Of a stretch of 64,000 nucleotides of DNA, positions 46,659 to 59,831 are shown one piece after another (within the stretch, counting starts at the first letter, position 1; each line of letters starts with the position of its first letter). A program made the translations under genes and the position numbers. The notes beneath the pieces were generated by a model, which saw only the letters and a list, made by a program, of their open reading frames with translations, was not told the DNA's origin and ran no database searches. The DNA lies in the NCBI RefSeq assembly GCF_000499845.2, contig NW_027174142.1, forward strand, positions 21,526 through 85,525. Reading direction: 5' to 3'. The DNA comes from Phaseolus vulgaris. Lineage: Eukaryota > Streptophyta > Magnoliopsida > Fabales > Fabaceae.

Positions 46659-49600
46659 ATATGATTAATATTTCTTTTAAAATCTTAGTCTATTAATTGA
46701 TTGAAACACTTATGAATATCTTTGAAAAACAATTTCATGTGTTAAAATTGTGTTTTCATATATTTTTTACAATCTAAGGTCTATTAATTGATTCAAACAC
46801 TTATGATACCTTTGAAAAACCAATTCATGTGTTCAAATTGTATTTTGATATGTTTAATACTTCTTTTACAATCTAAGGTCTATTAACTGGTTGAAACACT
46901 TATGGTAGATATCTTTGAAAAACAATTTCATGTGTTAAAATTGTGTTTTGATATGATTAATACTTCTTTCATTTACAATCCATGCTTTTATAACCTAAGA
47001 AACTATAAGAAAGTGAATGTTCTGTATAATAATATTTTAAAAGTATCTTAACTATCGAAAACAAGCGTATTACTTAACTAAATCTTTCCAACTTGTTCTT
47101 TTCGCTATTAATTGATTGAAAACACTTATGATATCTTTGAAAACCAATTCCATGTGTTAAAATTGTGTTTTGATATGTTTAATATTTCTTTTACAATCTT
47201 AGTCTATTAATTGATTGAAAAACTTATGAATATCTTTGAAAAACAATTTCATGTGCTAAAATTGTGTTTTCATATATTTTTTAAAATCTAAGGTCTATTA
47301 ATTGATTCAGACACTGATGATACCTTTGAAAAACCATTTCATGTGTTCAAATTGTATTTTGATATGTTTAATACTTCTTTTACAATCTAAGGTCTATTAA
47401 CTGATTGAAACACTTATGCTAGATATCTTTGAAAAACAATTTCATGTGTTAAAATTGTGTTTTTATATGTTTAATACTTCTTACATTTACAATCCAAGGT
47501 TTTATAACCTAGGAAACTATAAGAAAGTGAATGTTCTGTATAATAATAGTTTAAAAGTATCTTAACTATCGAAAACAAGTGTATTACTTAACTAAATGTT
47601 TGCAACTTGTTCTTTTCGCTATTAATTGATTGAAAACACTTATGATATCTTTGAAAACCAATTCCATGCGTTAAAATTGTGTTTTGATATGTTTAATACT
47701 TCTTTTACAATCTTAGTCTATTAATTTATTGAAACACTCATGAATATCTTTGAAAAACAATTTCATGTGTTAAAATTGTGTTTTCATCTATTTTTTACAA
47801 TCTAAGGTCTATTAATTGATTCAAACACTTATGATACCTTTGAAAAACCATTTCATGTGTTCAAATTGTATTTTGATATGTTTAATACTTCTTTTACAAT
47901 CTAAGGTCTATTAACTGATTGAAACACTTATGCTAGATATCTTTGAAAAACAATTTCATGTGTTAAAATTGTGTTTTTATATGTTTAATACTTCTTACAT
48001 TTACAATCCAAGGTTTTATAACCTAGGAAACTATAAGAAAGTGAATGTTCTGTATAATAATAGTTTAAAAGTATCTTAACTATCGAAAACAAGTGTATTA
48101 CTTAACTAAATGTTTGCAACTTGTTCTTTTCGCTATTAATTGTTTGAAAACACTTATGATATCTTTGAAAACCAATTCCATGCGTTAAAATTGTGTTTTG
48201 ATATGTTTAATACTTCTTTTACAATCTTAGTCTATTAATTTATTGAAACACTCATGAATATCTTTGAAAAACAATTTCATGTGTTAAAATTGTGTTTTCA
48301 TCTATTTTTTACAATCTAAGGTCTATTAATTGATTCAAACACTTATGATACCTTTGAAAAACCATTTCATGTGTTCAAATTGTATTTTGATATGTTTAAT
48401 ACTTCTTTTACAATCTAAGGTCTATTAACTGATTGAAACACTTATGCTAGATATCTTTGAAAAACAATTTCATGTGTTAAAATTGTGTTTTTATATGTTT
48501 AATACTTCTTTCATTTACAATCCAAGGTTTTATAACCTAGGAAACCATAACAAAGTGAATGTTCTGTATAATAATAGTTTAAAAGTATCTTAACTATCGA
48601 AAACAAGCGTATTACTTAACTAAATCTTTGCAACTTGTTCTTTTCGCTATTAATTGATTAAAAACACTTATGATATCTTTGAAAAACAATTCCATGTGTT
48701 AAAATTGTGTTTTGATATGTTTAATATTTCTTTTACAATCTTAGTCTATTAATTGATTCAAACACTTATGAATATCTTTGAAAAACAATTTCATGTGTTA
48801 AAATTGTGTTTTCATATATTTTTTACAATCTAAGGTCTATTAATTGATTCAAACACTTATGATACCTTTGAAAAACCATTTCATGTGTTCAAATTGTATT
48901 TTGATATGTTTAATACTTCTTTTACAATCTAAGGTCTATTAACTGATTGAAACACTTACGCTAGATATCGTTGAAAAACAATTTCATGTGTTAAAATCGT
49001 GTTTTTATATGTTTAATACTTCTTTCATTTACAATCCAAGGTTTTATAACCTAGGAAACTATAAGAAAGTGAATGTTCTGTATAATAATAGTTTAAAAGT
49101 ATCTTAACTATCGAAAACAAGCGTATTACTTAACTAAATGTTTGCAACTTGTTCTTTTCGCTATTAATTGATTAAAAACACTTATGATATCTTTGAAAAA
49201 CAATTCCATGTGTTAAAATTGTGTTTTGATATGTTTAATATTTCTTTTACAATCTTAGTCTATTAATTGATTGAAACACTTATGAATATCTTTGAAAAAC
49301 AATTTCATGTGTTAAAATTTTTGTTTTCATATATTTTTTACAATCTAAGGTCTATTAATTGATTCAAACACTTATGATACCTTTGAAAAACCATTTCATG
49401 TGTTCAAATTGTATTTTGATATGTTTAATACTTCTTTTACAATCTAAGGTCTATTAACTGATTGAAACACTTACGCTAGATATCGTTGAAAAACAATTTC
49501 ATGTGTTAAAATCGTGTTTTTATATGTTTAATACTTCTTTCATTTACAATCCAAGGTTTTATAACCTAGGAAACTATAAGAAAGTGAATTTCTGTATAAT

Positions 49601-52600
49601 AATAGTTTAAAAGTATCTTAACTATCGAAAACAAGCGTATTACTTAACTAAATGTTTGCAACTTGTTCTTTTCGCTATTAATTGATTGAAAACACTTATG
49701 ATATCTTTGAAAAACAATTTCATGTGTTAAAATTGTGTTTTGATATGTTTAATATTTCTTTTACAATCTTAGTCTATTAATTGATTCAAACACTTATGAA
49801 TATCTTTGAAAAACAATTTCATGTGTTAAAATTGTGTTTTCATATAATTTTTACAATCTAAGGTCTATTAATTGATTCAAACACTTATGATACCTTTGAA
49901 AAACCAATTCATGTTTTCAAATTGTATTTTGATATGTTTAATATTTATTTTACAATCTAAGGTCTATTAACTGATTGAAACACTTATGATAGATATCTTT
50001 GAAAAACAATTTCATGTGTTAAAATTGTGTTTTGATATGTTTAATACTTCTTTCATTTACAATCCAAGGTTTTATAACCTAGGAAACTATAAGAAAGTGA
50101 ATTTTCTGTATAATAATAGTTTAAAAGTATCTTAAGTATCGAAAACAAACATATTACTTAACTAAATGTTTGCAACTTGTTCTTTTCGCTATTAATTGAT
50201 TGAAAACACTTATGATATCTTTGAAAACCAATTTCATGTGTTAAAATTGTGTTTTGATATGTTTAATATTTCTTTTACAATCTTAGTCTATTAATTGATT
50301 GAAACACTTATGAATATCTTTGAAAAACAATTTCATGTGTTAAAATTGTGTTTTCATATATTTTTTACAATCTAAGGTCTATTAATTGATTCAAACACTT
50401 ATGATACCTTTGAAAAACCATTTCATGTGTTCAAATTGTATTTTGATATGTTTAATACTTCTTTTACAATCTAAGGTCTATTAACTGATTGAAACACTTA
50501 CGCTAGATATCGTTGAAAAACAATTTCATGTGTTAAAATCGTGTTTTTATATGTTTAATACTTCTTTCATTTACAATCCAAGGTTTTATAACCTAGGAAA
50601 CTATAAGAAAGTGAATTTCTGTATAATAATAGTTTAAAAGTATCTTAACTATCGAAAACAAGCGTATTACTTAACTAAATGTTTGCAACTTGTTCTTTTC
50701 GCTATTAATTGATTGAAAACACTTATGATATCTTTGAAAAACAATTTCATGTGTTAAAATTGTGTTTTGATATGTTTAATATTTCTTTTACAATCTTAGT
50801 CTATTAATTGATTCAAACACTTATGAATATCTTTGAAAAACAATTTCATGTGTTAAAATTGTGTTTTCATATATTTTTTACAATCTAAGGTCTATTAATT
50901 GATTCAAACACTTATGATACCTTTGAAAAACCAATTCATGTTTTCAAATTGTATTTTGATATGTTTAATATTTATTTTACAATCTAAGGTCTATTAACTG
51001 ATTGAAACACTTATGATAGATATCTTTGAAAAACAATTTCATGTGTTAAAATTGTGTTTTGATATGTTTAATACTTCTTTCATTCACAATCCAAGGTTTT
51101 ATAACCTAGGAAACTATAAGAAAGTGAATTTTCTGTATAATAATAGTTTAAAAGTATCTTAAGTATCGAAAACAAACATATTACTTAACTAAATGTTTGC
51201 AACTTGTTCTTTTCGCTATTAATTGATTGAAAACACTTATGATATCTTTGAAAACCAATTTCATGTGTTAAAATTGTGTTTTGATATGTTTAATATTTCT
51301 TTTACAATCTTAGTCTATTAATTGATTGAAACACTTATGAATATCTTTGAAAAACAATTTCATGTGTTAAAATTGTGTTTTCATATATTTTTTACAATCT
51401 AAGGTCTATTAATTGATTCAAACACTTATGATACCTTTGAAAAACCATTTCATGTGTTCAAATTGTATTTTGATATGTTTAATACTTCTTTTACAATCTA
51501 AGGTCTATTAACTGATTGAAAACTTATGCTAGATATCTTTGAAAAACAATTTCATGTGTTAAAATTGTGTTTTTATATGTTTAATACTTCTTACATTTAC
51601 AATCCAAGGTTTTATAACCTAGGAAACTATAAGAAAGTGAATGTTCTGTATAATAATAGTTTAAAAGTATCTTAACTATCGAAAACAAGTGTATTACTTA
51701 ACTAAATGTTTGCAACTTGTTCTTTTCGCTATTAATTGATTGAAAACACTTATGATATCTTTGAAAACCAATTCCATGTGTTAAAATTGTGTTTTGATAT
51801 GTTTAATATTTCTTTTACAATCTTAGTCTATTAATTTATTGAAACACTCATGAATATCTTTGAAAAACAATTTCATGTGTTAAAATTGTGTTTTCATCTA
51901 TTTTTTACAATCTAAGGTCTATTAATTGATTCAAACACTTATGATACCTTTGAAAAACCATTTCATGTGTTCAAATTGTATTTTGATATGTTTAATACTT
52001 CTTTTACAATCTAAGGTCTATTAACTGATTGAAACACTTATGCTAGATATCTTTGAAAAACAATTTCATGTGTTAAAATTGTGTTTTTATATGTTCAATA
52101 CTTCTTTCATTTACAATCCAAGGTTTTATAACCTAGGAAACTATAAGAAAGTGAATGTTCTGTATAATAATAGTTTAAAAGTATCTTAACTATCGAAAAC
52201 AAGCGTATTACTTAACTAAATCTTTGCAACTTGTTCTTTTCGCTATTAATTGATTAAAAACACTTATGATATCTTTGAAAAACAATTCCATGTGTTAAAA
52301 TTGTGTTTTGATATGTTTAATATTTCTTTTACAATCGTAGTCTATTAATTGATTCAAACACTTATGAATATCTTTGAAAAACAATTTCATATGTTAAAAT
52401 TGTGTTTTCATCTATTTTTTACAATCTAAGGTCTATTAATTGATTCAAACACTTATGATACCTTTGAAAAACCATTTCATGTGTTCAAATTGTATTTTGA
52501 TATGTTTAATACTTCTTTTACAATCTAAGGTCTATTAACTGATTGAAACACTTATGCTAGATATCTTTGAAAAACAATTTCATGTGTTAAAATTGTGTTT

Positions 52601-54856
52601 TTATATGTTCAATACTTCTTTCATTTACAATCCAAGGTTTTATAACCTAGGAAACTATAAGAAAGTGAATGTTCTGTATAATAATAGTTTAAAAGTATCT
52701 TAACTATCGAAAACAAGCGTATTACTTAACTAAATCTTTGCAACTTGTTCTTTTCGCTATTAATTGATTAAAAACACTTATGATATCTTTGAAAAACAAT
52801 TCCATGTGTTAAAATTGTGTTTTGATATGTTTAATATTTCTTTTACAATCGTAGTCTATTAATTGATTCAAACACTTATGAATATCTTTGAAAAACAATT
52901 TCATATGTTAAAATTGTGTTTTCATATATTTTTTACAATCTAAGGTCTATTAATTGATTCAAACACTTATGATACCTTTGAAAAACCATTTCATGTGTTC
53001 AAATTGTATTTTGATATGTTTAATACTTCTTTTACAATCTAAGGTCTATTAACTGATTGAAACACTTACGCTAGATATCGTTGAAAAACAATTTCATGTG
53101 TTAAAATCGTGTTTTTATATGTTTAATACTTCTTTCATTTACAATCCAAGGTTTTATAACCTAGGAAACTATAAGAAAGTGAATGTTCTGTATAATAATA
53201 GTTTAAAAGTATCTTAACTATCGAAAACAAGCGTATTACTTAACTAAATGTTTGCAACTTGTTCTTTTCGCTATTAATTGATTAAAACACTTATGATATC
53301 TTTGAAAAACAATTCCATGTGTTAAAATTATGTTTTGATATGTTTAATATTTCTTTTACAATCTTAGTCTATTAATTGATTGAAACACTTATGAATATCT
53401 TTGAAAAACAATTTCATGTGTTAAAATTTTGTTTTCATATATTTTTTACAATCTAAGGTCTATTCATTGATTCAAACACTTATGATACCTTTGAAAAACC
53501 ATTTCATGTGTTCAAATTGTATTTTGATATGTTTAATACTTCTTTTACAATCTAAGGTCTATTAACTGATTGAAACACTTACGCTAGATATCGTTGAAAA
53601 ACAATTTCATGTGTTAAAATCGTGTTTTTATATGTTTAATACTTCTTTCATTTACAATCCAAGGTTTTATAACCTAGGAAACTATAAGAAAGTGAATTTC
53701 TGTATAATAATAGTTTAAAAGTATCTTAACTATCGAAAACAAGCGTATTACTTAACTAAATGTTTGCAACTTGTTCTTTTCGCTATTAATTGATTGAAAA
53801 CACTTACGATATCTTTGAAAAACAATTTCATGTGTTAAAATTGTGTTTTGATATGTTTAATATTTGTTTTACAATCTTAGTCTATTAATTGATTGAAACA
53901 CTTATGAATATCATTGAAAAACAATTTCATGTGTTAAAATTGTGTTTTCATATATTTTTTACAATCTAAGGTCTATTAATTGATTCAAACACTTATGATA
54001 CCTTTGAGAAACCAATTCATGTTTTCAAATTGTATTTTGATATGTTTAATATTTCTTTTACAATCTAAGATCTATTAACTGATTGAAACACTTATGATAG
54101 ATATCTTTGAAAAACAATTTCATGTGTTAAAATTGTGTTTTGATATGTTTAATACTTCTTTCATTTACAATCCAAGGTTTTATAACCTAGGAAACTATAA
54201 GAAAGTAATTTTCTGTATAATAATAGTTTAAAAGTATCTTAAGTATCGAAAACAATCATATTACTTAACTAAATGTTTGCAACTTGTTCTTTTCGCTATT
54301 AATTGATTGAAAACACTTATGATATCTTTGAAAACCAATTTCATGTGTTAAAATTGTGTTTTGATATGCTTAATATTTCTTTTACAATCTTAGTCTATTA
54401 ATTGATTGAAACACTTATGAATATCTTTGAAAAACAATTTCATGTGTTAAAATTGTGTTTTCATATATTTTTTTACAATCTAAGGTTTATTAGTTGATTC
54501 AAACACTTATGATACCTTTGAAAAACCATTTCATGTGTTCAAATTGTATTTTGATATGTTTAATACTTCTTTTACAATCTAAGGTCTATTAACTGATTGA
54601 AACACTTATGATAGATATCTTTGAAAAACAATTTCATGTGTTAAAATTCTGTTTTTATATGTTTAATACTTCTTTCATTTACAATCCAAGGTTTTATAAC
54701 CTAGGGAACTATAAGAAAGTGAATGTTCTGTATAATAATAGTTTAAAAGAATTTTAACTATCGAAAACAAGCGTATTACTTAACTAAATCTTTGCAACTT
54801 GTTCTTTTCGCTATTAACTCATTGAAAACACTTATGATATCTTTGGAAACCAATTT
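46659..54856 (+). repeat. Satellite array block 5
   Basis: About 16 HOR units, the most homogeneous part of the array. Variants such as CTTACGCTAGATATCGTTG with AAAATCGTGTTTTT recur at about 48957, 49469, 50499, 53068 and 53580. The TTGATTAAAAACAC plus CAATTCCATGTG pair also recurs several times, at multiples of about 514 bp. Interrupted on the right by element B. Confidence 0.95.
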
Positions 54857-55913
54857 TGATCCTGCCGACAACTCGAGCGTGGAGGAATTGCCATGTCGCT
54901 TGCTGGACCCGCCTCTGGCAACTGTGCTATTTGCAAGAATCTCTTAGAACCTCCGCCTTGGGAACTTCGTACGCTACCTGCAAAACACACAGACGGCGCC
55001 TCTAGCGGCCGTTTGCACTCCGGCACTCAAGTTAGGTCTCAAAATCACTAGAAAGTAATGTGTGTAAAAACAATGTGTGTGTATTTCTCTCTGATTCTCT
55101 TTTTATCCCCCTCTGTGTCTGTGCCTAACAGAATTCTGCCACGCTGTCCTCTGGCGTGTCAGAATTCTGTTATGCTTTTGTACGAAAACGTACCACAGTC
55201 AGGGTCGTGGGTGTCTGGGCTTTCTGTCTGTACCTTTCACGACACGGAGCGTACCTTTATCTGGGTCGCGCCCCTCTCAGACAGTGACACGTGGAGGCAT
55301 GCAACTCGCATCTAACCGTTCACGTGCCACCACCTGAAGGGCTCTAGCGCATCTCTTTGTGCGCCTAAGTTATTCCCTTGCGGAGTAACTTAGCGCGTTT
55401 CTTCCATCTGGGTGAAATCGCACATTCCCAGGAGAACGCCAGGTGTGGCTGGACTAGGCACACTCACCAAGCATTGCTCTCTGCATACACGATTTCCCCT
55501 TCACGATGTCATGCACGTAATGGGTTGAGAGAGTAACCAATCACTGACCGGTTTACTGACTCCCTCAGGCCACTCTCGTGCACGACTATACCGACGAGGA
55601 GCTCTTCTTTCTCTGAGGTATGATCATGCGAGGTCCATGCGTAACGCTCTCGCTGGGAATCTCAGTCCCAGTTTAACTGCGTGTAACACGAAACCCCGAT
55701 GACTGATCGGTGCTCTATTGCTTCTCGCGTCCTCCCCCAGGTGTTTATCTTGGAACTGAACTGTCGGTGGCCACTCGGTTACTGACCACCGATAACCATA
55801 CCGGGTGATCTCCTGCCTGATTTCTCTGCCACCTGATCCACGTGTCACCCTGCGAGTGGTCCACGTGGTTATCTGCTGCTGACGTCATCGACTACCGATG
55901 ACCGATCGGATCA
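54857..55913 (-). repeat. 3' LTR of element B (1057 bp)
   Basis: On the plus strand it begins TGATCCTGCCG and ends GATCGGATCA against the polypurine tract, so in element sense it starts TGATCCGATCGG and ends GGCAGGATCA. Only the U5 end resembles A. A TATA-like GGATAAAAAG lies near 55108-55099 on the minus strand. Confidence 0.85.
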
Positions 55914-55926
55914 CAAGCCCCCTAGT
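55914..55926 (-). other. Polypurine tract of element B
   Basis: Minus strand ACTAGGGGGCTTG immediately before the LTR; it differs from A's tract by one base. Confidence 0.8.
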
Positions 55927-56240
55927 CTCGAGCTGTGAACTCGTTCTCAGCGAAGAGACTAAGTGGTCGCGCTCTCGGTCCACGTGGCAAGTGGGGCCGT
56001 ATCACGTGCCACCTCACGTGCTGCCCTTTAACGTTACAACTTCCTTTCCTAATCTTGCGACACGTGGCCGCATCAATGACCAGCGTGGAGTGTCGCTAGC
56101 GCTTCCCTTATTCAAATAGGCGCGCGTTTTCACTGTTTGATCATCTTCTTCAACACTCTCAGGCTCACTTCGAACTTCCTCTCTGCGCGCCCATCTTCCT
56201 TCAAGCTTTCTACCTCCAAACCTTTTGCGATCACTCAAAG

Positions 56241-56507
56241 GTATGATTTTTCTTCTTCCTTGGTCTATTTAGGCTCTTTTCACCGATTGCATTCGTCCCT
56301 TTCATTATCATGCATTCATCTTCTCTGTTTTTCCTCTTCTCGACCCGCGCTAGGGTTTTCGCGCCCCCCCACTCTGCTTTCTGCTTCTCCCTCTTCCTCT
56401 TTTTCGCCTGGACATCTCTTTCTTATTCCCTTCCTCTGTTTTTCACCGAACCATTCATCATTTCTTCTTCTTCCATTCCTCTAACCCTTCATTTTTCTCC
56501 ATTGCAG
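56241..56507 (+). other. Leader intron of antisense gene (element B)
   Basis: Donor ACTCAAAG|GTATGATT, acceptor TCTCCATTGCAG|TTATCTCGC, pyrimidine-rich interior, 267 bp. Same relation to the ATG as in element A. Confidence 0.7.
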
Positions 56508-56517
56508 TTATCTCGCA

Positions 56518-58816
56518 ATGGCTCGCTTAAAACAAACCGCTCGAATCGTCGCTTCGTCTTCTGGTGCACAGCCTTCAACAAGTGCACCGGCGCCGCCACC
56601 ACCCGATGCAACCTCCTACCATGACAACGCCAGGGTTTACGACTGGGCTCCCTTGACGTTGCTGGCCGAAACCTCCACCCTTCTACCGCAGGGTCACCTC
56701 ACATCCCTTCTGAGCAACGACCCAGACGAGCCTTCTTGCGCCGTCGACAGGGAAAACGACTTTAACATCCGTGTACGCATTCCTCCTCGAGGGATGCCCA
56801 TCTGTGGGATGACAGGGCCACCAATGGGGTGCCCTTCACCTCGTCTACTCCGCCATCTTCAAGAGGTTGAAGTTGCGCCCGCCCTTCACCTTTTTCGAGA
56901 AGGAGCTGATGATGGAGCTGAACGTCGCACCCTGCCAACTCCATCCAAATGCCTGGGCTTTCATCCGGGCATTTGAGATTCTATGCAATTACTTCGGGCT
57001 TAACGCCTCCGTGGATGTGTTTCTCTACTTCTTCGAGGCGAAGAACCCTGGGGACAGGTCCTGGGTTAATCTGAATGGGGTTGCTGGACAGGTGCTCTTG
57101 GGCCTGTATCAGCAATCCTTCAAAGATTGGAAAGGCATGTTCTACATGATATCTGCCACCCCACAAAGTCCAACATTGCTCGAGGGGTACCCCCTCTACT
57201 GGGTTCCTCGGGTTGAGTTCAAGAAACCTCGGGGTCTCGAAGCCATGACCCCCTACGAGCGCGAGCTATGTGGGCTGTTCCTGGGGGCCAAGTACAACTC
57301 TGCTTCTTCTCATCAAACATGAGTTTGATGTGTTGGCTTTGAAAAAATACATAGGTAGGCCCTTCTTCTTTCAGCTCTTAGGATACTTGCACATTCTCAT
57401 GCATGCTTGCATACATTTTGACTCACTTGCATAACTATGCCATCTAACTCTTCTTTTTCCCTTCGATGTAGATACGATGTCAGGGAAGGAAAGGAGGAAA
57501 GCTTTGCTGGAGATTGCCAGACTCAAAGGGGCCAAAGGGACTGGCTCCTCTTCTTCCACCTCCGAACCCATCGCCGCTCCTCCTCTCTCGGTCGCGCCAG
57601 CTGAAGGCCCCGAGCCAGGAAGGAAGAGAAGAAAGCTGGTGAAGGCCTTTCCCTCATCTGCTGTTGCTGCAACTCCTGCTCCCTCAACCGAAGAGGAGAG
57701 CTCTGGCTCTCCTCTCGTACACCGCAAGAGGAAACTTCCAGCGGTTGGGGGGGCTTCATCTCTTCAGCCTGGGGAGATTGAGGTAGTGGAGATAGAGGAA
57801 GGTTCGCCCTCGCCTCCTTCTATTCAACCTGCCCCAGTGCCAACATGCTTTCCCTCTCCTCAACAACTTTCATCCCCAACTCCTCGATCACCATCTCCTT
57901 CCCCAGCAGGCCAAACACTTGGTCAATCCACTCCACCTGCTGGGGGCGATTCTTCTCGCTCGGGGGATCTCCCGGGACCTCTCGTGACGCCACCACCACC
58001 GCCAACCTCCGCCGCTACCGCTGAAGGCGGCGGGGCCAGCTCTCGACCAAGCGGCTCTGGAGCAAGCAATGAGAACTTCAGCCGAGTCATTGCCTTGGTC
58101 CGACAGCTCATTCGCACCGGGAGCTTGTCGAGTGGAACGGGGAGGAGGTGGACATGCACCTGGCGAAGCAGATAGTGCTTTCCCTGGAGTTTTCCACCCA
58201 ACACCGCAAGCAAATAGCCCTGGAGAAAAGGATCAAGGAGCTTGAGCATGACAAGGAGTCACTGTAAAGTGACTTTGAGGCTACCCAAGGGTCCGTAGAT
58301 CTGATGAGGGGCATGGTGGAAAAAGCCAGGGGAGAGTACCTAGCGCAGGTCCAAGAGACCATCAAGACTGAGATCTTGATGGGGCAAGCCATCAATGTCT
58401 TGGACTGCGAGGTGGCGGAGTTGCGGGGCAAGGTGACCCAACTGGAGGCCGAGACTTCCTCCCTACGCCAACTGAACTCACAACTGGCGGGGGATCTCGA
58501 GTCTGCCAGAGAAACGACCACCACTGGGGAGAAGAAGCTTGAGGAGGCAGTGAGCAAGCTGTCTGAGGCAAAGGGCCAATTGGAAGAAGCTGCTTCTTCC
58601 ATTGCTTCCCTTACCACCGAGAAGAATGCTGCGGAGGCCTCCAAGCAAAAGCTCGAAGTGGAGAATGCTGACCTTATGGGCGTGGGCGCTGAAGCCCTTG
58701 CTGATGGGTTCGAGCTGGCACTCGAGCAGATCAAATGCATTCTCCCGGATCTGGACCTCTCCCAGTTCAGCATTTATCACGAAGTGGTAGATGGAAAACT
58801 CATCCCTCCTCCTTGA
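56518..58816 (+). pseudogene. Decayed antisense gene of element B (Transposase_28-like)
   Basis: The start ATG at 56518 (MARLKQTARIV) lies ten bases after the leader-intron acceptor. Exon 1 carries the same conserved domain as in A: RPPFTFFEKELMMELNVA, HPNAWAFIRAFE and FLYFFEAKNPGDR. A coding intron follows, and exon 2 has a basic start (MSGKERRK), a Pro/Ser-rich linker, a coiled coil (58304 on) and the shared end FPDLDLS...HEVVDGKLIPP. Lesions seen: two frame changes between about 56800 and 56850, one near 57300 just before the donor, one near 58118, and an in-frame TAA at 58265-58267. The A copy is therefore the better guide to the intact protein. Confidence 0.8.
57355..57471 (+). other. 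Coding intron of antisense gene (element B)
   Basis: Donor ATAG|GTAGGC, acceptor CTTCGATGTAG|ATACGATG, 117 bp, same phase and same exon border bases as A's 182-bp intron. The intron interiors are not similar. Confidence 0.72.
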
Positions 58817-59831
58817 GCTCTTTCTCTCTTTTTTTTGTAATTTTACACTTCTGCACAATTTGTTGTACTTGAACTTGTATAAACTTTGTCGCTTAATATA
58901 TACTAGTTTCAGACGCATATCTTTCTCTTCGCATTTTCTTAAGCTTTGTCTTCTTTTTGCACACGACTAACTGTTAACTAGCTTAGGCTTAGCGCGATCT
59001 GCCTTCTTTGATCCTGGCCTCTACTTTCATCACGACTAACAACTCCCTTAGCTTCGTCCTTAACAGTTCTTGTGCACTGCTTTGTACTGGATGACTGACA
59101 AGGCGTAGCCTGTCTGCTAGCTTGTTGTGTAGGAATTTGTTTGGAAAAGTTTCCTCCGACCATGCAAGACTGATCAGTCATCGTCTTCAAGCAGCGTACC
59201 CACCAACAACTCATCAGTCATCGTTCTTCGGGGAGCGTACCCACCGACAACTCATCAGTCATCGTTCTTCGTACTTCACTTTGCTTCTCTGTCGCTCCAG
59301 CGCTAAGTGCATAGAGGACATCGATCGTCAGAGGTGATACCCTGCTGCGCAATCAACTGGTTTAACTAACATAACTGGCGAAACTTGCTCAACTGCGTGA
59401 ACTCAACAACACTTGAACTTGACCCTCCATGTACTGCTTTTAACTCGAGCAAATTGTTTAACCTTATAACAAACTTGGCAAACTGTTGACTCAAAGTAAA
59501 CTTGAGCAACTATCAACTCTTCGACGATGACGTTCAATAAAACTTGTGAACTTAAGGCAACAAATCTTAACATAAAATCACTTACTAGGCAGTAGGTTCT
59601 GACTCAAACTGGTATTAAAATACAATTTACCTTATCTGCCAAGTGAAATCCCCCCTACCTCTGTCATCGCCCGGAACTCTTCTGATCTGGTACTCGCCGC
59701 ACAACCCCTTTACTGTCTCAACTTTCACGCCATAAGGTTCTGGCGATGTTACCTTTCTTCTTTTTATGACCTGATCATTGTTCCCTCATCTGGGGGTAGA
59801 GGCGCCTTTCGGATCCTTCTCTACCTCCCTG
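58817..59831 (-). other. Non-coding 3' region of element B, left part
   Basis: No credible coding frame. It contains a short tandem repeat at 59171-59270 and ends in a segment homologous (inverted) to element A around 28430-28460, cut by the F2 insertion at 59832. Confidence 0.7.
59171..59270. repeat. Short tandem repeat, ~40-41 bp x 2.5
   Basis: ATCAGTCATCGT recurs at 59173, 59213 and 59254, with AGCGTACCCACC between. Local tandem duplication in the 3' region of element B. Confidence 0.8.

Noticed and set aside
1..54856. CENP-B-box-like motif or telomere repeats in the satellite
   Set aside because: I looked for TTCGNNNNANNCGGG-like sequence and TTTAGGG runs and found none; the centromere inference does not rest on them.
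55058..55315. 85-codon plus-strand frame in element B's LTR
   Set aside because: Lies wholly inside the LTR, antisense to it, with no domain. It begins with a hydrophobic run that could be mistaken for a signal peptide.
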